From Thioalkalivibrio versutus (GTDB taxonomy: Bacteria > Pseudomonadota > Gammaproteobacteria > Ectothiorhodospirales > Ectothiorhodospiraceae), in assembly GCF_001999325.1 (NCBI RefSeq), contig NZ_MVAR01000019.1:31933-95932 (forward strand): a stretch of 64,000 bases of DNA, in the 5' to 3' direction. This document shows positions 15,609 through 24,316 of this stretch, in pieces (position 1 is the stretch's first letter; each line of letters opens with the position of its first letter). The position numbers and the translations under genes are program-made. The notes under the pieces are model-generated. The model was given only the letters and a program-made list of their open reading frames with translations. It searched no databases and was not told where the DNA came from.

Positions 15609-16399
15609 TGCGCGGCCACCTCGGCATCGTTCGGCCGCACCGGGACACCGGCCGCCGCCATTGCGTCCTTGGCCTCGCCCACCGTGTGCTGACCAAAGTG
15701 AAAGATACTGGCCGCCAGCACGGCATCGGCATGGCCCTCGGTCACGCCCTCCACCAGGTGCTGCAGCTCACCGACCCCGCCCGAAGCAATCACCGGCACG
15801 CCGACCGCATCGCTGACCGCGCGGGTCAGGGGCAGGTCGAAGCCGATACGGGTGCCGTCACGATCCATGCTCGTCAGCAGGATCTCGCCGGCCCCCAGGG
15901 ACTCCATGCGCTGCGCCCACTCGACCACGTCCAGCCCGGTCTCGCGGCGGCCTCCGTGGGTAAAGACCTCCCAGCGCGGTGGTTCATTCCCCGTGCTGAC
16001 CTGCTTGGCGTCGATCGCGACCACGATGCACTGGCTGCCGACCCAGTCGGCGGCCTCGCGCACCAGCTCGGGCCGGTGCACCGCGGCGGTGTTGATGGAG
16101 ACCTTGTCGGCCCCGGCGTTCAGCAGGCGGCGGATGTCTTCGACCGCGCGCACGCCACCACCCACAGTCAGCGGGATGAACACCTCGCGCGCGACGGCCT
16201 CGACCACGTGCACGATGGTCTCGCGGTCGTCGCTGGAGGCGGTGATGTCGAGGAAGGTGATCTCGTCCGCACCCTGGGTGTTGTAGCGCCGGGCGATCTC
16301 CACCGGGTCCCCGGCATCGCGGATGCCGACGAAGTTGACACCCTTGACCACGCGGCCGGCGTCGACATCCAGACAGGGAATGATGCGCTTGGCGAGCAT
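15605..16399 (-). CDS. hisF: Imidazole glycerol phosphate synthase, cyclase subunit
   Basis: 264 residues, a TIM barrel that makes imidazole glycerol phosphate and AICAR using NH3 channelled from HisH. The N-terminal [13 protein letters not shown] holds catalytic D11; the second catalytic Asp is in [10 protein letters not shown]. Phosphate loops GGGVRA and IASGGVG are present. The gene is 1 base after hisA and overlaps hisE. Confidence 0.96.
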   Translation of the reverse strand: MLAKRIIPCLDVDAGRVVKGVNFVGIRDAGDPVEIARRYNTQGADEITFLDITASSDDRETIVHVVEAVAREVFIPLTVGGGVRAVEDIRRLLNAGADKVSINTAAVHRPELVREAADWVGSQCIVVAIDAKQVSTGNEPPRWEVFTHGGRRETGLDVVEWAQRMESLGAGEILLTSMDRDGTRIGFDLPLTRAVSDAVGVPVIASGGVGELQHLVEGVTEGHADAVLAASIFHFGQHTVGEAKDAMAAAGVPVRPNDAEVAAQ

Positions 16400-16400
16400 C

Positions 16401-17129
16401 TCAGGTTGCGAGGGCCTTGCGGGCCTCCTCCAGGGTGAAGGCGCCGTCGTACAAGGCCCGGCCGACGATGGCGCCGGTAATGCCCTCGTCCTCGCGGGCT
16501 GCGAGGTTGCGCAGGTCGTCCAGCGAGCTGATGCCGCCGGAGGCGATCACCGGCACGCGCACGTTGCTCGCCAGGCGCGCGGTAGCCTCCACGTTGGGGC
16601 CCTTCATCATCCCGTCGCGGGCGATGTCGGTGTAGACGAAGGCCACCACGCCGTCCGCCTCGAAGTGCTGGGCCAGGTCGATCACGTCGTGGTGCGACAG
16701 CTTGGACCAGCCATCCACCGCCAGCTTGCCGTCCTTGGCATCCAGCCCGACGATGATACGGCCGGGGAATTCCAGACACAGGTCGTTCACGAAGTGCGGC
16801 GCGCTGACCGCGCGGGTACCGATGATCACGTATTCGACCCCGGCATCCAGATAGGCCTGAACCGTGTCCTCGTCGCGCACGCCACCGCCGATCTGGATCG
16901 GCAGGTCGGGGAAGGCCTTGGCAATCGCGTGCACCGCCTTGGCATTGCGCGGCTGACCGGCAAAGGCGCCGTCGAGATCAACGATATGCAACCGCTCGGC
17001 CCCGGCATCGACCCAGCGCTTCGCCATCTCCACCGGGTCCTCGCCGAACACGGTGGAATCGTCCATGTTCCCCTGGCGCAGGCGAACGCACTTGCCTTCC
17101 TTCAGATCGATTGCGGGAATGACCAGCAT
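16401..17129 (-). CDS. hisA: ProFAR isomerase (HisA)
   Basis: 242 residues, a half-barrel-repeat TIM barrel catalysing the Amadori rearrangement in histidine synthesis. The catalytic Asp is in MLVIPAIDL (D8) and the second is in [10 protein letters not shown]. Phosphate sites are QIGGGVR and IASGGIS. The ATG at 17129 with an AGGAG site is preferred over an upstream in-frame codon that would overlap hisH. Gap to hisH is 10 bases. Confidence 0.96.
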   Translation of the reverse strand: MLVIPAIDLKEGKCVRLRQGNMDDSTVFGEDPVEMAKRWVDAGAERLHIVDLDGAFAGQPRNAKAVHAIAKAFPDLPIQIGGGVRDEDTVQAYLDAGVEYVIIGTRAVSAPHFVNDLCLEFPGRIIVGLDAKDGKLAVDGWSKLSHHDVIDLAQHFEADGVVAFVYTDIARDGMMKGPNVEATARLASNVRVPVIASGGISSLDDLRNLAAREDEGITGAIVGRALYDGAFTLEEARKALAT

Positions 17130-17139
17130 CTTCGACTCC

Positions 17140-17796
17140 TCACGACGCCCCGGGACCGTCACCGTCCCAGCGCAGAAAGTTATGCAGCAGACGCAGCCCG
17201 CAGGCGGCGCTCTTCTCCGGATGGCACTGCATGGTGAACAACGAGCCCCGCGCCAGTGCCGAGGCAAAGGTCTCGCCATAATCGGTGCGCCCGGCGACAT
17301 CGGCCTCGCGCTCGGGCTGCACCCGGTAACTATGGACGAAATAAAACCACGGGGTCTCCGGCAGGCCGTGCCACAGGGGATGCTCCTGCGCCGGCAGCAC
17401 GCGGTTCCAGCCCATGTGCGGGATCTTCAGGCGCCGGCCATCCGGGCCCTGCATGGCGGGAAAGCGCGCGACCCGGCCCGGCAGGATGCCCAGCAGGTCG
17501 ACGCCGCCGCTCTCCTCGCTGGCGTCCATCAGGATCTGCTGGCCCAGGCACAGGCCCAGGAACGGGCGGTCGGCCGCCAGCTCCGGCAGCAGCCGGTCGA
17601 GCCCGCGATTCGACAGCGCCTGCATGGCATCCCCGGCCGCGCCCTGGCCGGGAAACACCAACCGATCGGCCTCGCGCAAGGTCTCGGGGTCGTCGGTCAG
17701 CAGTACGCGCTGGTCGCCCGCGGCCTCGTGCTCCAGTGCACGCACGACCGAGTGCAGATTCCCCATGCCGTAATCGATGACGGCAACAGTTTCCAT
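17140..17796 (-). CDS. hisH: Imidazole glycerol phosphate synthase, glutamine amidotransferase subunit
   Basis: 218 residues, class I glutamine amidotransferase that feeds ammonia to HisF. The nucleophile Cys is in FLGLCLGQQ and the His-Glu pair in CHPEKSA. The N terminus [10 protein letters not shown] is diagnostic. It follows hisB across a 200-base spacer occupied almost wholly by an inverted-repeat element. Confidence 0.95.
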   Translation of the reverse strand: METVAVIDYGMGNLHSVVRALEHEAAGDQRVLLTDDPETLREADRLVFPGQGAAGDAMQALSNRGLDRLLPELAADRPFLGLCLGQQILMDASEESGGVDLLGILPGRVARFPAMQGPDGRRLKIPHMGWNRVLPAQEHPLWHGLPETPWFYFVHSYRVQPEREADVAGRTDYGETFASALARGSLFTMQCHPEKSAACGLRLLHNFLRWDGDGPGAS

Positions 17797-17823
17797 GGCC
17801 GGGTCTCGTCCGTTGGTCCGTTA

Positions 17824-17997
17824 AGGAAACACTGATCCATGTACACGCTCGCGCTCGAGTCGCTTTTGCGTGCGAACAAGGCGCGGTGACTGCCGTGCAG
17901 TCATTCTGCACAAAGGAACCGCAACGCCGTGCGCGCGCAAAAGCGGCCGAGCCCCTTGGGGTACCAACGCGAGTGTGTACATGGATCAGTGTTTCCT
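17824..17997. mobile_element. MITE-like inverted-repeat element, family B (short copy)
   Basis: 174 bases with terminal inverted repeats of about 30 bp (AGGAAACACTGATCCATGTA, then CACGCTCGCG; one mismatch between ends) and TA on both sides, as expected for an IS630/Tc1-mariner target duplication. There is no coding capacity. The right-hand TA plus the first element base spell the TAA stop codon of hisB. Interior sequence is shared with the longer copy at 18679-18959. Confidence 0.8.
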
Positions 17998-18590
17998 TAG
18001 AGACTGCCCTTGGTGGACGGCGTGATCCCCGCGGAGCGCGGATCGAACTCCGCCGCCACACGCAGGGCGCGCCCGAAGGCCTTGAAGATGGTCTCGGCGA
18101 CATGATGCGCGTTGTCGCCACGCAGGCAGTCGATGTGCAGGGTCATCCAGCTGTGGTTGACCAGGCCCTGGAAGAACTCGTGGAACAAGTCCACATCAAA
18201 TTCGCCGATGTGCGAACGGCGGAAATCCGCGTGCATCTCCAGCCCCGGACGCCCGGAGAAGTCGATGACCACCCGTGAAAGGGCCTCGTCCAGCGGGACA
18301 TAGGCATGGCCATAGCGGCGGATACCCTTCTTGTCCCCCAGGGCCTTGGCCAGCGCCTGCCCCAGGGTGATCCCGACGTCCTCCACCGTGTGATGGGCAT
18401 CGATATGCAGATCGCCCTCGGCGCGCACGTCGAGATCCACCAGGCCGTGACGGGCCACCTGGTCCAGCATGTGGTCGAGGAACGGGATGCCGGTCTCAAG
18501 ATGGCTTTGGCCGGTGCCGTCGAGGTTCAACTCGACGGCGATCCGGGTCTCCAGGGTGTCGCGGCGGACAGATGCAGTACGTTCAGTCAT
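17997..18590 (-). CDS. hisB: Imidazoleglycerol-phosphate dehydratase
   Basis: 197 residues, the monofunctional form without a phosphatase domain. It shows the two Mn-binding repeat patterns: [10 protein letters not shown] with [10 protein letters not shown], and [15 protein letters not shown] with GDNAHHVAE. The C terminus PSTKGSL is the usual family ending. The ATG at 18590 starts MTERTASV; longer upstream frames run into the neighbouring repeat. It is the first gene of the his block. Confidence 0.95.
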   Translation of the reverse strand: MTERTASVRRDTLETRIAVELNLDGTGQSHLETGIPFLDHMLDQVARHGLVDLDVRAEGDLHIDAHHTVEDVGITLGQALAKALGDKKGIRRYGHAYVPLDEALSRVVIDFSGRPGLEMHADFRRSHIGEFDVDLFHEFFQGLVNHSWMTLHIDCLRGDNAHHVAETIFKAFGRALRVAAEFDPRSAGITPSTKGSL

Positions 18591-18678
18591 GTTCCGGTTC
18601 GGGCACGGTAAAAGGTCAGTGTAGCAAGGCTGGCCGTCGCCCGGTATGACACAGGGAAACACGGGCCTATTCACGCTA

Positions 18679-18959
18679 GGGAAACACTGATCAATGTACA
18701 CACTCGCGTTGGCACCCCAGGTTTTCCGAGACAAGGCGCGCCGTGCAACGGGTAGGGTTCTACCCGCAAGCGGTGCAACGCAGGATCGGGGAACCTGGGG
18801 TGCCAACCCCACAAGCCATTGAAAGCAGGGGCTCGGCCGCTTTTGCGCGCGCACAGCGTTACGGCTCCCTTGTGCAGAATGACTGCACGGCAGTCACCGC
18901 GCCTTGTTCGCACGCAAAAGCGACTCGAGCGCGAGCGTGCACATTAATCAGTGTTTCCC
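18679..18959. mobile_element. MITE-like inverted-repeat element, family B (long copy)
   Basis: 281 bases with ends GGGAAACACTGATCAATGTA and its inverse (about 27 of 30 positions), flanked by TA on each side. Its right half is nearly the reverse complement of the left half of the 174-base copy. It carries about 107 extra interior bases that are themselves an inverted repeat (CACCCCAGGTT and AACCTGGGGTG). It lies between the hisB promoter region and the next upstream gene and codes for nothing obvious. Confidence 0.8.
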
Positions 18960-18999
18960 TAGAGCAGCGTCGGGGCGGACAGCGGCCTCACCCCCGCCA

Positions 19000-19377
19000 C
19001 TACATGCCGGAGGTCAGCTTCGGCCCCACCAATAACGCCTCGGGCACCACCGCCTGGATCGCCCCCGGCACTTCAGTGCAAAGCCCTGGCCGCGCGGTCA
19101 ACGAGACCCACAGGGTGTTCAGCTTCAGGTTCAGCTCGACGAACGCGATATCGTCCCCATAGCTGTTCAACACGCGCTCGATGGCGCGCGCCCGGGCATG
19201 GAGTTCGGAGCGCGGACGCTGGCGCAGCCCGGGGATCAGCATCATGAAGTCCGCCAGCCGGCGGCCTGCGGCGTCGCGCCGGGGCAGGCGTTGCCACAGG
19301 GGCTGGTGGGGCTCGAGGAGCAGCGCCGGGCGCAGGGCCGGATCGGCTTCACGGGGCGCGGGGATATCCGGGGACAT
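19000..19377 (-). CDS. Uncharacterised 125-residue protein
   Basis: No family recognised. The protein is soluble, with an N-terminal Pro/Arg-rich part (1-45) and a compact region (about 45-125) of mixed helix and strand: ADFMMLIPGLRQR, AIERVLNSYGDD, VELNLKLNTLWVSL, then a Pro/Val-rich end. The start at 19377 is the first ATG with sensible composition. Reading frame and base use fit the genome. It precedes hisB on the same strand but is separated from it by the long MITE-like element. Confidence 0.6.
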   Translation of the reverse strand: MSPDIPAPREADPALRPALLLEPHQPLWQRLPRRDAAGRRLADFMMLIPGLRQRPRSELHARARAIERVLNSYGDDIAFVELNLKLNTLWVSLTARPGLCTEVPGAIQAVVPEALLVGPKLTSGM

Positions 19378-19459
19378 GGCGGTGCGCTCGGCATGGACCT
19401 GTCTGGAGTGTAGTCCACGCCAGAGAGACGCTGACCACAGACACCCGATGACCGGACAC

Positions 19460-19485
19460 AAAAAAGCCGGGGACCAGCCCCGGCT
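19460..19485 (-). terminator. Intrinsic terminator after soxZ
   Basis: Read on the minus strand, a GCCGGGG/CCCCGGC stem with a short loop is followed by TTTTTTG, about 28 bases past the soxZ stop. Confidence 0.88.
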
Positions 19486-19512
19486 TCTTCAAAGAGAGTG
19501 GGAACCCTCTTT

Positions 19513-19797
19513 TTACCGCACTTCGACGTCGGTCGAGTCGGATTCACCCTTGTTGTCCGTCCAGGAGACGGTCACGGTGTCACCGGCGGCGCCGTCGATC
19601 TCGCACTGCAGGAACGGGTTGCGGGAGACGGTGTAGTTCCAGTTGGCGGTAATGGCGGTGTCGCCATTGCGCGCAATTTCCACGGTTTCGATGAAGTGCG
19701 GGCCACCGTCGTCGTCGGGGACGAGCATGTCGTGGCTCATCAGCGCACGGATATTGATAACGCCGTTGCTTTCTTGGGCGCGAACTCGGATAGACAT
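19513..19797 (-). CDS. soxZ: Thiosulfate-oxidation carrier complex subunit SoxZ
   Basis: 94 residues without a signal peptide, an Ig-like beta sandwich. Typical SoxZ features: start SIRVRAQ, GVINIRALMSHDM, FIETVEIARNGDTAITANW, SRNPFLQCEIDGAAGDTVTV. SoxZ pairs with SoxY, and the pair carries the sulfur intermediate on SoxY in the periplasm; SoxZ is exported by riding with Tat-dependent SoxY. It is 46 bases after soxY and ends at a terminator, so soxYZ is a two-gene unit. Confidence 0.93.
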   Translation of the reverse strand: MSIRVRAQESNGVINIRALMSHDMLVPDDDGGPHFIETVEIARNGDTAITANWNYTVSRNPFLQCEIDGAAGDTVTVSWTDNKGESDSTDVEVR

Positions 19798-19843
19798 ATC
19801 TTAAACCTCCAGTAGTGTTCGGATCAGCGGTTGGGGGTCGGCG

Positions 19844-20314
19844 TTAGCCGCCGCAGCCACCGACCGTGACCTTCACTTCTTGAACCGTCTTGTACCAGGT
19901 GTCGCCGGACTTCACGGCGGCGATCACGTTGGAGGACTCGCCCATGCGGATACGGCCAGAGATGTTCGCATGCGCGCCATCGGCCAGCACGTAATGTGCG
20001 ACCAGCGGCAGGTTGTTCAGCTCGACGAACACGGCCATTTCGGTCACGTTGTCCAGGCTGGATTCGACCGACACCGGAACCACGGCGCCGTTCTCGGCGA
20101 TTTCCGGGGCGCTCAGGGTGACGTCGCCATCGGCAATGTCGCTGGAGCCGGTGACGGCTTCAAAGGCGGCTTCGAGGCCTTCGGCGCCGAAGGCCTCGGA
20201 CGGCCAGGCGGCGAGCAGCTTGCTCGGGGCGAGCAGACCGGCCCCGACGGCGACACCGACAGTACCGGCGGCGAGAGTGCCTTTCAGGAAGACACGGCGC
20301 TTGGTGCTAATCAT
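19844..20314 (-). CDS. soxY: Thiosulfate-oxidation carrier subunit SoxY
   Basis: 156 residues. It has a twin-arginine signal (TKRRVFLKG at 4-12, cleavage near LLAA at about 35). The C-terminal GGCGG places the sulfur-carrying Cys at position 154 on the flexible arm. The body contains the expected SoxY strands. It carries the thiosulfate-derived sulfane intermediate between SoxAX, SoxB and SoxCD. None of those partner genes is in the window. A GAGGAGAT site precedes the ATG. Confidence 0.94.
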   Translation of the reverse strand: MISTKRRVFLKGTLAAGTVGVAVGAGLLAPSKLLAAWPSEAFGAEGLEAAFEAVTGSSDIADGDVTLSAPEIAENGAVVPVSVESSLDNVTEMAVFVELNNLPLVAHYVLADGAHANISGRIRMGESSNVIAAVKSGDTWYKTVQEVKVTVGGCGG

Positions 20315-20650
20315 GGATGATCTCCTCTCATCTTGTGGGTCAGATCCGGATTATCCGGGACGTCTTGGCGGCGAACCGCGGTGACGCCTGTTGCTTTGGA
20401 CGGCGAGCGGCAGGTCTCTATTCCCTGCGGATCGGGCTCCGCCCCCTGACCAGCTTCAGTGGTCTTTTGCTGGTCTCGCAGATGCATCGTCCCAAACCTG
20501 GCTGAATCATTGATGAACGAATCATCGCCGTTCACGATCGGGTAAATTTCGTCGGACAGATACCGCAGCATCTATCGCTAGCACCTGAAGCCAGGGGCGT
20601 ATCAATGGCACACTATCGCCTCTTGATGCAACGAACCCCGGATCCGACCC
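20315..20650. promoter_or_regulatory. 336-base divergent spacer between soxY and lptM
   Basis: It must hold control signals for soxYZ (leftward) and lptM-lysA (rightward). I could not fix a clear sigma-70 pair. The heptamer GAATCAT occurs twice as a direct repeat (20503 and 20519), next to TCAT-TG-ATGA. An 86-codon leftward frame here lacks a ribosome site and recognisable features and is not called. Confidence 0.45.
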
Positions 20651-20785
20651 ATGTTCTCCTGCAAGGCCCAGTGGCTCCTGATTGCCGTGATCGTCGTGCT
20701 CGGCACGATGCAGATGCTCTCCGCCTGTGGTCAGAAGGGCGATCTCTATCTGCCCGATGACGACGAAACCGAGGAGCGGCGCTGA
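20651..20785 (+). CDS. lptM: LptM (YifL-type) small lipoprotein
   Basis: 44 residues. A hydrophobic signal (about 7-20) ends in the lipobox LSAC at C24, followed by GQKGDLYLP, the hallmark of LptM/YifL lipoproteins. LptM helps oxidative maturation of the LptD/LptE lipopolysaccharide export complex in the outer membrane. Its stop codon is directly followed by the lysA ATG, the usual partner of this gene in Gammaproteobacteria. Confidence 0.88.
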   Translation: MFSCKAQWLLIAVIVVLGTMQMLSACGQKGDLYLPDDDETEERR

Positions 20786-22075
20786 ATGGACTACTTCGAT
20801 TACCACCGCGGCACCCTGTTCTGCGAAGGCGTAGCAATGGACCGCCTTGCAGAGCTGGTCGGCACCCCCGCGTACGTGTATTCCCGCGCCACGCTGGAGC
20901 GCCACTTCCGCGCGTTCAGCGAGGCCCTCATCGGCACCCCGCACCAGGTCTGCTTCGCCGTGAAGGCGAACTCCGCGCTGGGCGTACTGAATGTGCTGGC
21001 GCGCATGGGCGCCGGTTTCGACATCGTCTCCGGCGGCGAACTGGAGCGCGTGCTGCGCGCCGGGGGCGATCCGGCGAAGGTCGTGTTCTCCGGGGTCGGC
21101 AAGACCGCCGCCGAGATGCGCCGGGCCCTGGAGGTCGGCATCCACTGTTTCAATGTCGAATCCGCCCCGGAGCTGGACCGGCTGGAGGCCGTCGCCATGG
21201 AGATGGGTGTCCTGGCCCCGGTGTCGATCCGGGTAAATCCGGACGTCGACGCCGAGACCCATCCCTATATCGCCACCGGGCTGCGCGAGAACAAGTTCGG
21301 CGTCGCCATCGAGGAGGCACCGGCGCTGTATGCCCGGGTGCGCGACAGCCAGCACCTGGAAGCAACCGGCGTCGACTTCCACATCGGCTCGCAGCTGACC
21401 CGCATCGACCCATTCACCGACGCGCTCAAGCGCGTACTGGCACTGGTCGACGAACTGGCCGCAGACGGCGTCGAGCTGGAACATATCGATGTCGGCGGCG
21501 GGCTGGGCGTGCGCTACCGCGACGAGACCCCACCGGAACCGGATGCCTGGGCCAGCGCCCTGCGCGAGGTCCTGGGCGATCGCCCGCTGAAGGTCCTGCT
21601 GGAACCGGGGCGCGCAATCGCCGCGAATGCCGGCGTGTTCCTGACCCGGGTGGAATACCTGAAACACACCGAGGCCCATGACTTCGCGATCGTCGACGGC
21701 GCGATGAACGACCTGCTGCGCCCGGCCCTGTACGGCGCCTGGCAGGAAATCGTCCCGGTGGTACCGCGCAGCGACACCGAGACCCGCACCTACGACATCG
21801 TCGGCCCGGTCTGCGAGACCGGCGACTTCCTCGGCCGCGAACGCGAGCTTGCGCTGGCCGCCGGCGACCTGCTCGCGGTGCGCTCGGCCGGCGCCTACGG
21901 CTACGTGATGTCCGGCAACTACAACTCGCGCCCGCGCCCGCCGGAGGTAATGGTCGACGGCGACCACTTCCAGATCATCAACCGCCGCGAGCAGGTCGAT
22001 CACCTGATGATGCGCGAAAGCATGCTGCCCCGGGATCCGGAGGACCAGGACCCGTCAGGGAGCGTCGAGCCGTGA
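20786..22075 (+). CDS. lysA: Diaminopimelate decarboxylase
   Basis: 429 residues, a fold-III PLP enzyme making L-lysine from meso-DAP. PLP-binding K60 is in CFAVKANS. The GGG loop for the phosphate is DVGGGLG, the EPGRAI segment is present, and the active-site Cys/Glu motif GPVCETGDF lies near residue 340. It is directly abutted by lptM and overlaps the next gene by 4 bases (GTGA). Confidence 0.96.
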   Translation: MDYFDYHRGTLFCEGVAMDRLAELVGTPAYVYSRATLERHFRAFSEALIGTPHQVCFAVKANSALGVLNVLARMGAGFDIVSGGELERVLRAGGDPAKVVFSGVGKTAAEMRRALEVGIHCFNVESAPELDRLEAVAMEMGVLAPVSIRVNPDVDAETHPYIATGLRENKFGVAIEEAPALYARVRDSQHLEATGVDFHIGSQLTRIDPFTDALKRVLALVDELAADGVELEHIDVGGGLGVRYRDETPPEPDAWASALREVLGDRPLKVLLEPGRAIAANAGVFLTRVEYLKHTEAHDFAIVDGAMNDLLRPALYGAWQEIVPVVPRSDTETRTYDIVGPVCETGDFLGRERELALAAGDLLAVRSAGAYGYVMSGNYNSRPRPPEVMVDGDHFQIINRREQVDHLMMRESMLPRDPEDQDPSGSVEP

Positions 22076-22746
22076 TCCCGCGGCGCCCGGAGCCGGAGTT
22101 GATGCTGGAGCCGGAGCAGGCCCGTGCCTATGCCGAGGCCGACTTCGCCGCCCCGCACGAGGGTTTCGTCGACGCCTTCGCCGAGGCCTTTCCCGGGCCC
22201 GTGACCGGGCCGGTGCTGGACCTGGGCTGCGGCCCGGGCGATGTCTCGCTGCGCTTCGCCACGCGCTACCCCGACTGCGAGGTCGACGGCCTCGACGGCG
22301 CCCCGGCAATGCTGGCGGCCGGCGACGCGCTGATGGCCGGGCACCCAGCCGCGGACCGGGTGCATCTGGCCGAAGGCTGCCTGCCAGAGGCGCGCGGACC
22401 GCGCGCGCCATATGCCACGATCATCAGCAACTCCCTGCTGCATCACCTGCATGACCCGGCCGCTCTGTGGCAAACCATTGCGCGTGACGGCGCGCCCGGC
22501 GCGGCGGTGTTCATCATGGACCTGCGACGGCCGGATACGACCGAGACGGTCCGGGCCCTGGTCGCGGAGTACGCCGCCGACGCGCCGCCGGTGCTGCGCC
22601 ACGACTTCGAGCACTCCCTGCATGCCGCCTTCACGCCCGACGAGGTACGCGAACAGCTGGCAGCGGCCGGGATCGAGGGCTTCACGGTGACCATCACCTC
22701 GGATCGCCACATGACCATTGTCGGCCACCTGCCGGAGACCGCCTGA
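22072..22746 (+). CDS. Class I SAM-dependent methyltransferase
   Basis: 224 residues starting at a GTG that overlaps the lysA stop. SAM-binding motif I is [12 protein letters not shown] (about 43-54), acidic motif II is [11 protein letters not shown], and [12 protein letters not shown] is the post-I region. The C-terminal half ([22 protein letters not shown]) resembles small-molecule methyltransferases of the UbiE/Tam type. The substrate is unknown. It is translationally coupled to both lysA and dapF, so it is expressed with lysine/DAP synthesis genes. Confidence 0.82.
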   Translation: MIPRRPEPELMLEPEQARAYAEADFAAPHEGFVDAFAEAFPGPVTGPVLDLGCGPGDVSLRFATRYPDCEVDGLDGAPAMLAAGDALMAGHPAADRVHLAEGCLPEARGPRAPYATIISNSLLHHLHDPAALWQTIARDGAPGAAVFIMDLRRPDTTETVRALVAEYAADAPPVLRHDFEHSLHAAFTPDEVREQLAAAGIEGFTVTITSDRHMTIVGHLPETA

Positions 22747-23582
22747 TGCGCCTGGACTTCACCAAGATGCACGGCCTGGGCAATGACTTCGTGGTCATCG
22801 ACGGCATACGTCAGAACGTGCGGCTCGACGAGCCAACGCTGCGTCACCTGGCCGATCGCCACTTCGGCATCGGCTGCGATCAGATCCTGCTGGTGGAGCC
22901 ACCGGGCGATCCGGCGCAGGCGCTGTTCCGCTACCGCATCTTCAATGCCGATGGCTCCGAGGTGGAGCAGTGCGGCAACGGCGCGCGCTGCTTCGCCCGC
23001 TTCGTCCGCGAGCAGGGCCTGACCGAGGCCCGCGAGATCCCGGTCGAGACCCTCGGCGGGCGCATCGTGCTGCATGTCGAGGACGACGAGCAGGTGCGCG
23101 TGGATATGGGGCGGCCGGAGTTCGCACCGGCGCGCATCCCGCTGCTCGCCGAGGCCGAGGCCGATGCCTACACGCTGGATGTGCAGGGCCACTCGATCAC
23201 CCTGGGCGCGGTCTCCATGGGCAACCCGCATGCGGTGATCCTGGTCGACGACGTGGCCAGCGCACCGGTCCACGAGATCGGCCCGATCATCGAACGCCAC
23301 GCAAGCTTCCCGCGCCGCGTCAATGTCGGGTTCGCCGCACTGCGCGACCGCGGACATGTCGACCTGCGGGTGTTCGAACGCGGGGTCGGCGAGACACTCG
23401 CCTGTGGCAGCGGCGCGGCCGCCGCGATGGCCGTATTGCGACGCCGCGGACTGGTCGACGACAACCTCGAAGTGACCCTGCCGGGCGGGACCCTTGTGCT
23501 AAGCTGGACCGGACAGGCCGAGGCTCCGGTTTGGCTGACCGGGCCGGCCACCACGGTATTCAACGGCTGGATCGATCTATGA
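22746..23582 (+). CDS. dapF: Diaminopimelate epimerase
   Basis: 278 residues, PLP-independent racemase converting LL-DAP to meso-DAP. The two catalytic cysteines are C76 in [10 protein letters not shown] and C220 in LACGSGA. The N terminus [11 protein letters not shown] is diagnostic. Start and stop overlap both neighbours by 1-4 bases. Confidence 0.96.
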   Translation: MRLDFTKMHGLGNDFVVIDGIRQNVRLDEPTLRHLADRHFGIGCDQILLVEPPGDPAQALFRYRIFNADGSEVEQCGNGARCFARFVREQGLTEAREIPVETLGGRIVLHVEDDEQVRVDMGRPEFAPARIPLLAEAEADAYTLDVQGHSITLGAVSMGNPHAVILVDDVASAPVHEIGPIIERHASFPRRVNVGFAALRDRGHVDLRVFERGVGETLACGSGAAAAMAVLRRRGLVDDNLEVTLPGGTLVLSWTGQAEAPVWLTGPATTVFNGWIDL

Positions 23583-24316
23583 CTGGGCAGCAATCCTCCA
23601 ACGCCTCTGCGGCAAAAACCAAGACCCCCAAGACCCGGGCTCCGGAAGACCGCACGATCAGCGCGGCCGACGTCGAGGCCTACCTGCGCGAGCATCCCGA
23701 CTTCTTCCAGGACCACCTGCCGCTGCTGGACATACTGCGCCTGCCGCACCCGACCGGTGGCGCGGTGTCCCTGCTGGAACGCCAGGTCGCCCTGCTGCGC
23801 GAGAAGCACCGCGCCATGGAACAGCACATGGGCGAGCTGGTCGAGCGTGCCCGCGACAACGAGCGCATGGGCCAGCACCTGCACGAACTGGCCAAGACCC
23901 TGATGCGCGCCGAGAACCTGGACGCCGTGCTGGCGCTGACCCAGGACGCCCTGCGCAACGAGCTGGGCGCGGAACGCGTCAGCATCCGCCTGGCCCACCG
24001 CGAGGTCGACGACCTGCATGCGCTGACCACCAGCGAGCTGGCCACCTTCGACCCGCTGTTCAGCCGCGGCAAGGCCCAATGCGGTCGCGTCCCGGCCGAG
24101 ATGCTGGACGTGCTGTTCGATGACGCCGAGGAGATCGGTTCGGCCATCCTGATGCCGTTGGGCAATGAATCCGACCATATCGGGGTACTTGGCCTGGCCA
24201 GCGAATCCGCGGACCGCTTCGAGCCCGACATGGGCACGTACTTCGTCACCCACATCGGCGACCTGCTGGCCGAATCGATCCGCTGCCATGTCGAGCGGGC
24301 CCACGCCGCTGCCTGA
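23579..24316 (+). CDS. DUF484 family protein
   Basis: 245 residues. A basic N terminus precedes [36 protein letters not shown] sequence, the DUF484 signature. A coiled coil follows (about 60-105, [17 protein letters not shown]), then a GAF-like domain (about 105-245). The family regularly sits between dapF and xerC in Gammaproteobacteria; its biochemical role is not established. It overlaps dapF by 4 bases and xerC by 29. Confidence 0.87.
   Translation: MTGQQSSNASAAKTKTPKTRAPEDRTISAADVEAYLREHPDFFQDHLPLLDILRLPHPTGGAVSLLERQVALLREKHRAMEQHMGELVERARDNERMGQHLHELAKTLMRAENLDAVLALTQDALRNELGAERVSIRLAHREVDDLHALTTSELATFDPLFSRGKAQCGRVPAEMLDVLFDDAEEIGSAILMPLGNESDHIGVLGLASESADRFEPDMGTYFVTHIGDLLAESIRCHVERAHAAA

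Noticed and set aside
20311..20571. 86-codon leftward frame between soxY and lptM
   Set aside because: No ribosome site, no recognisable motif, and it covers the divergent control region and the soxY start.
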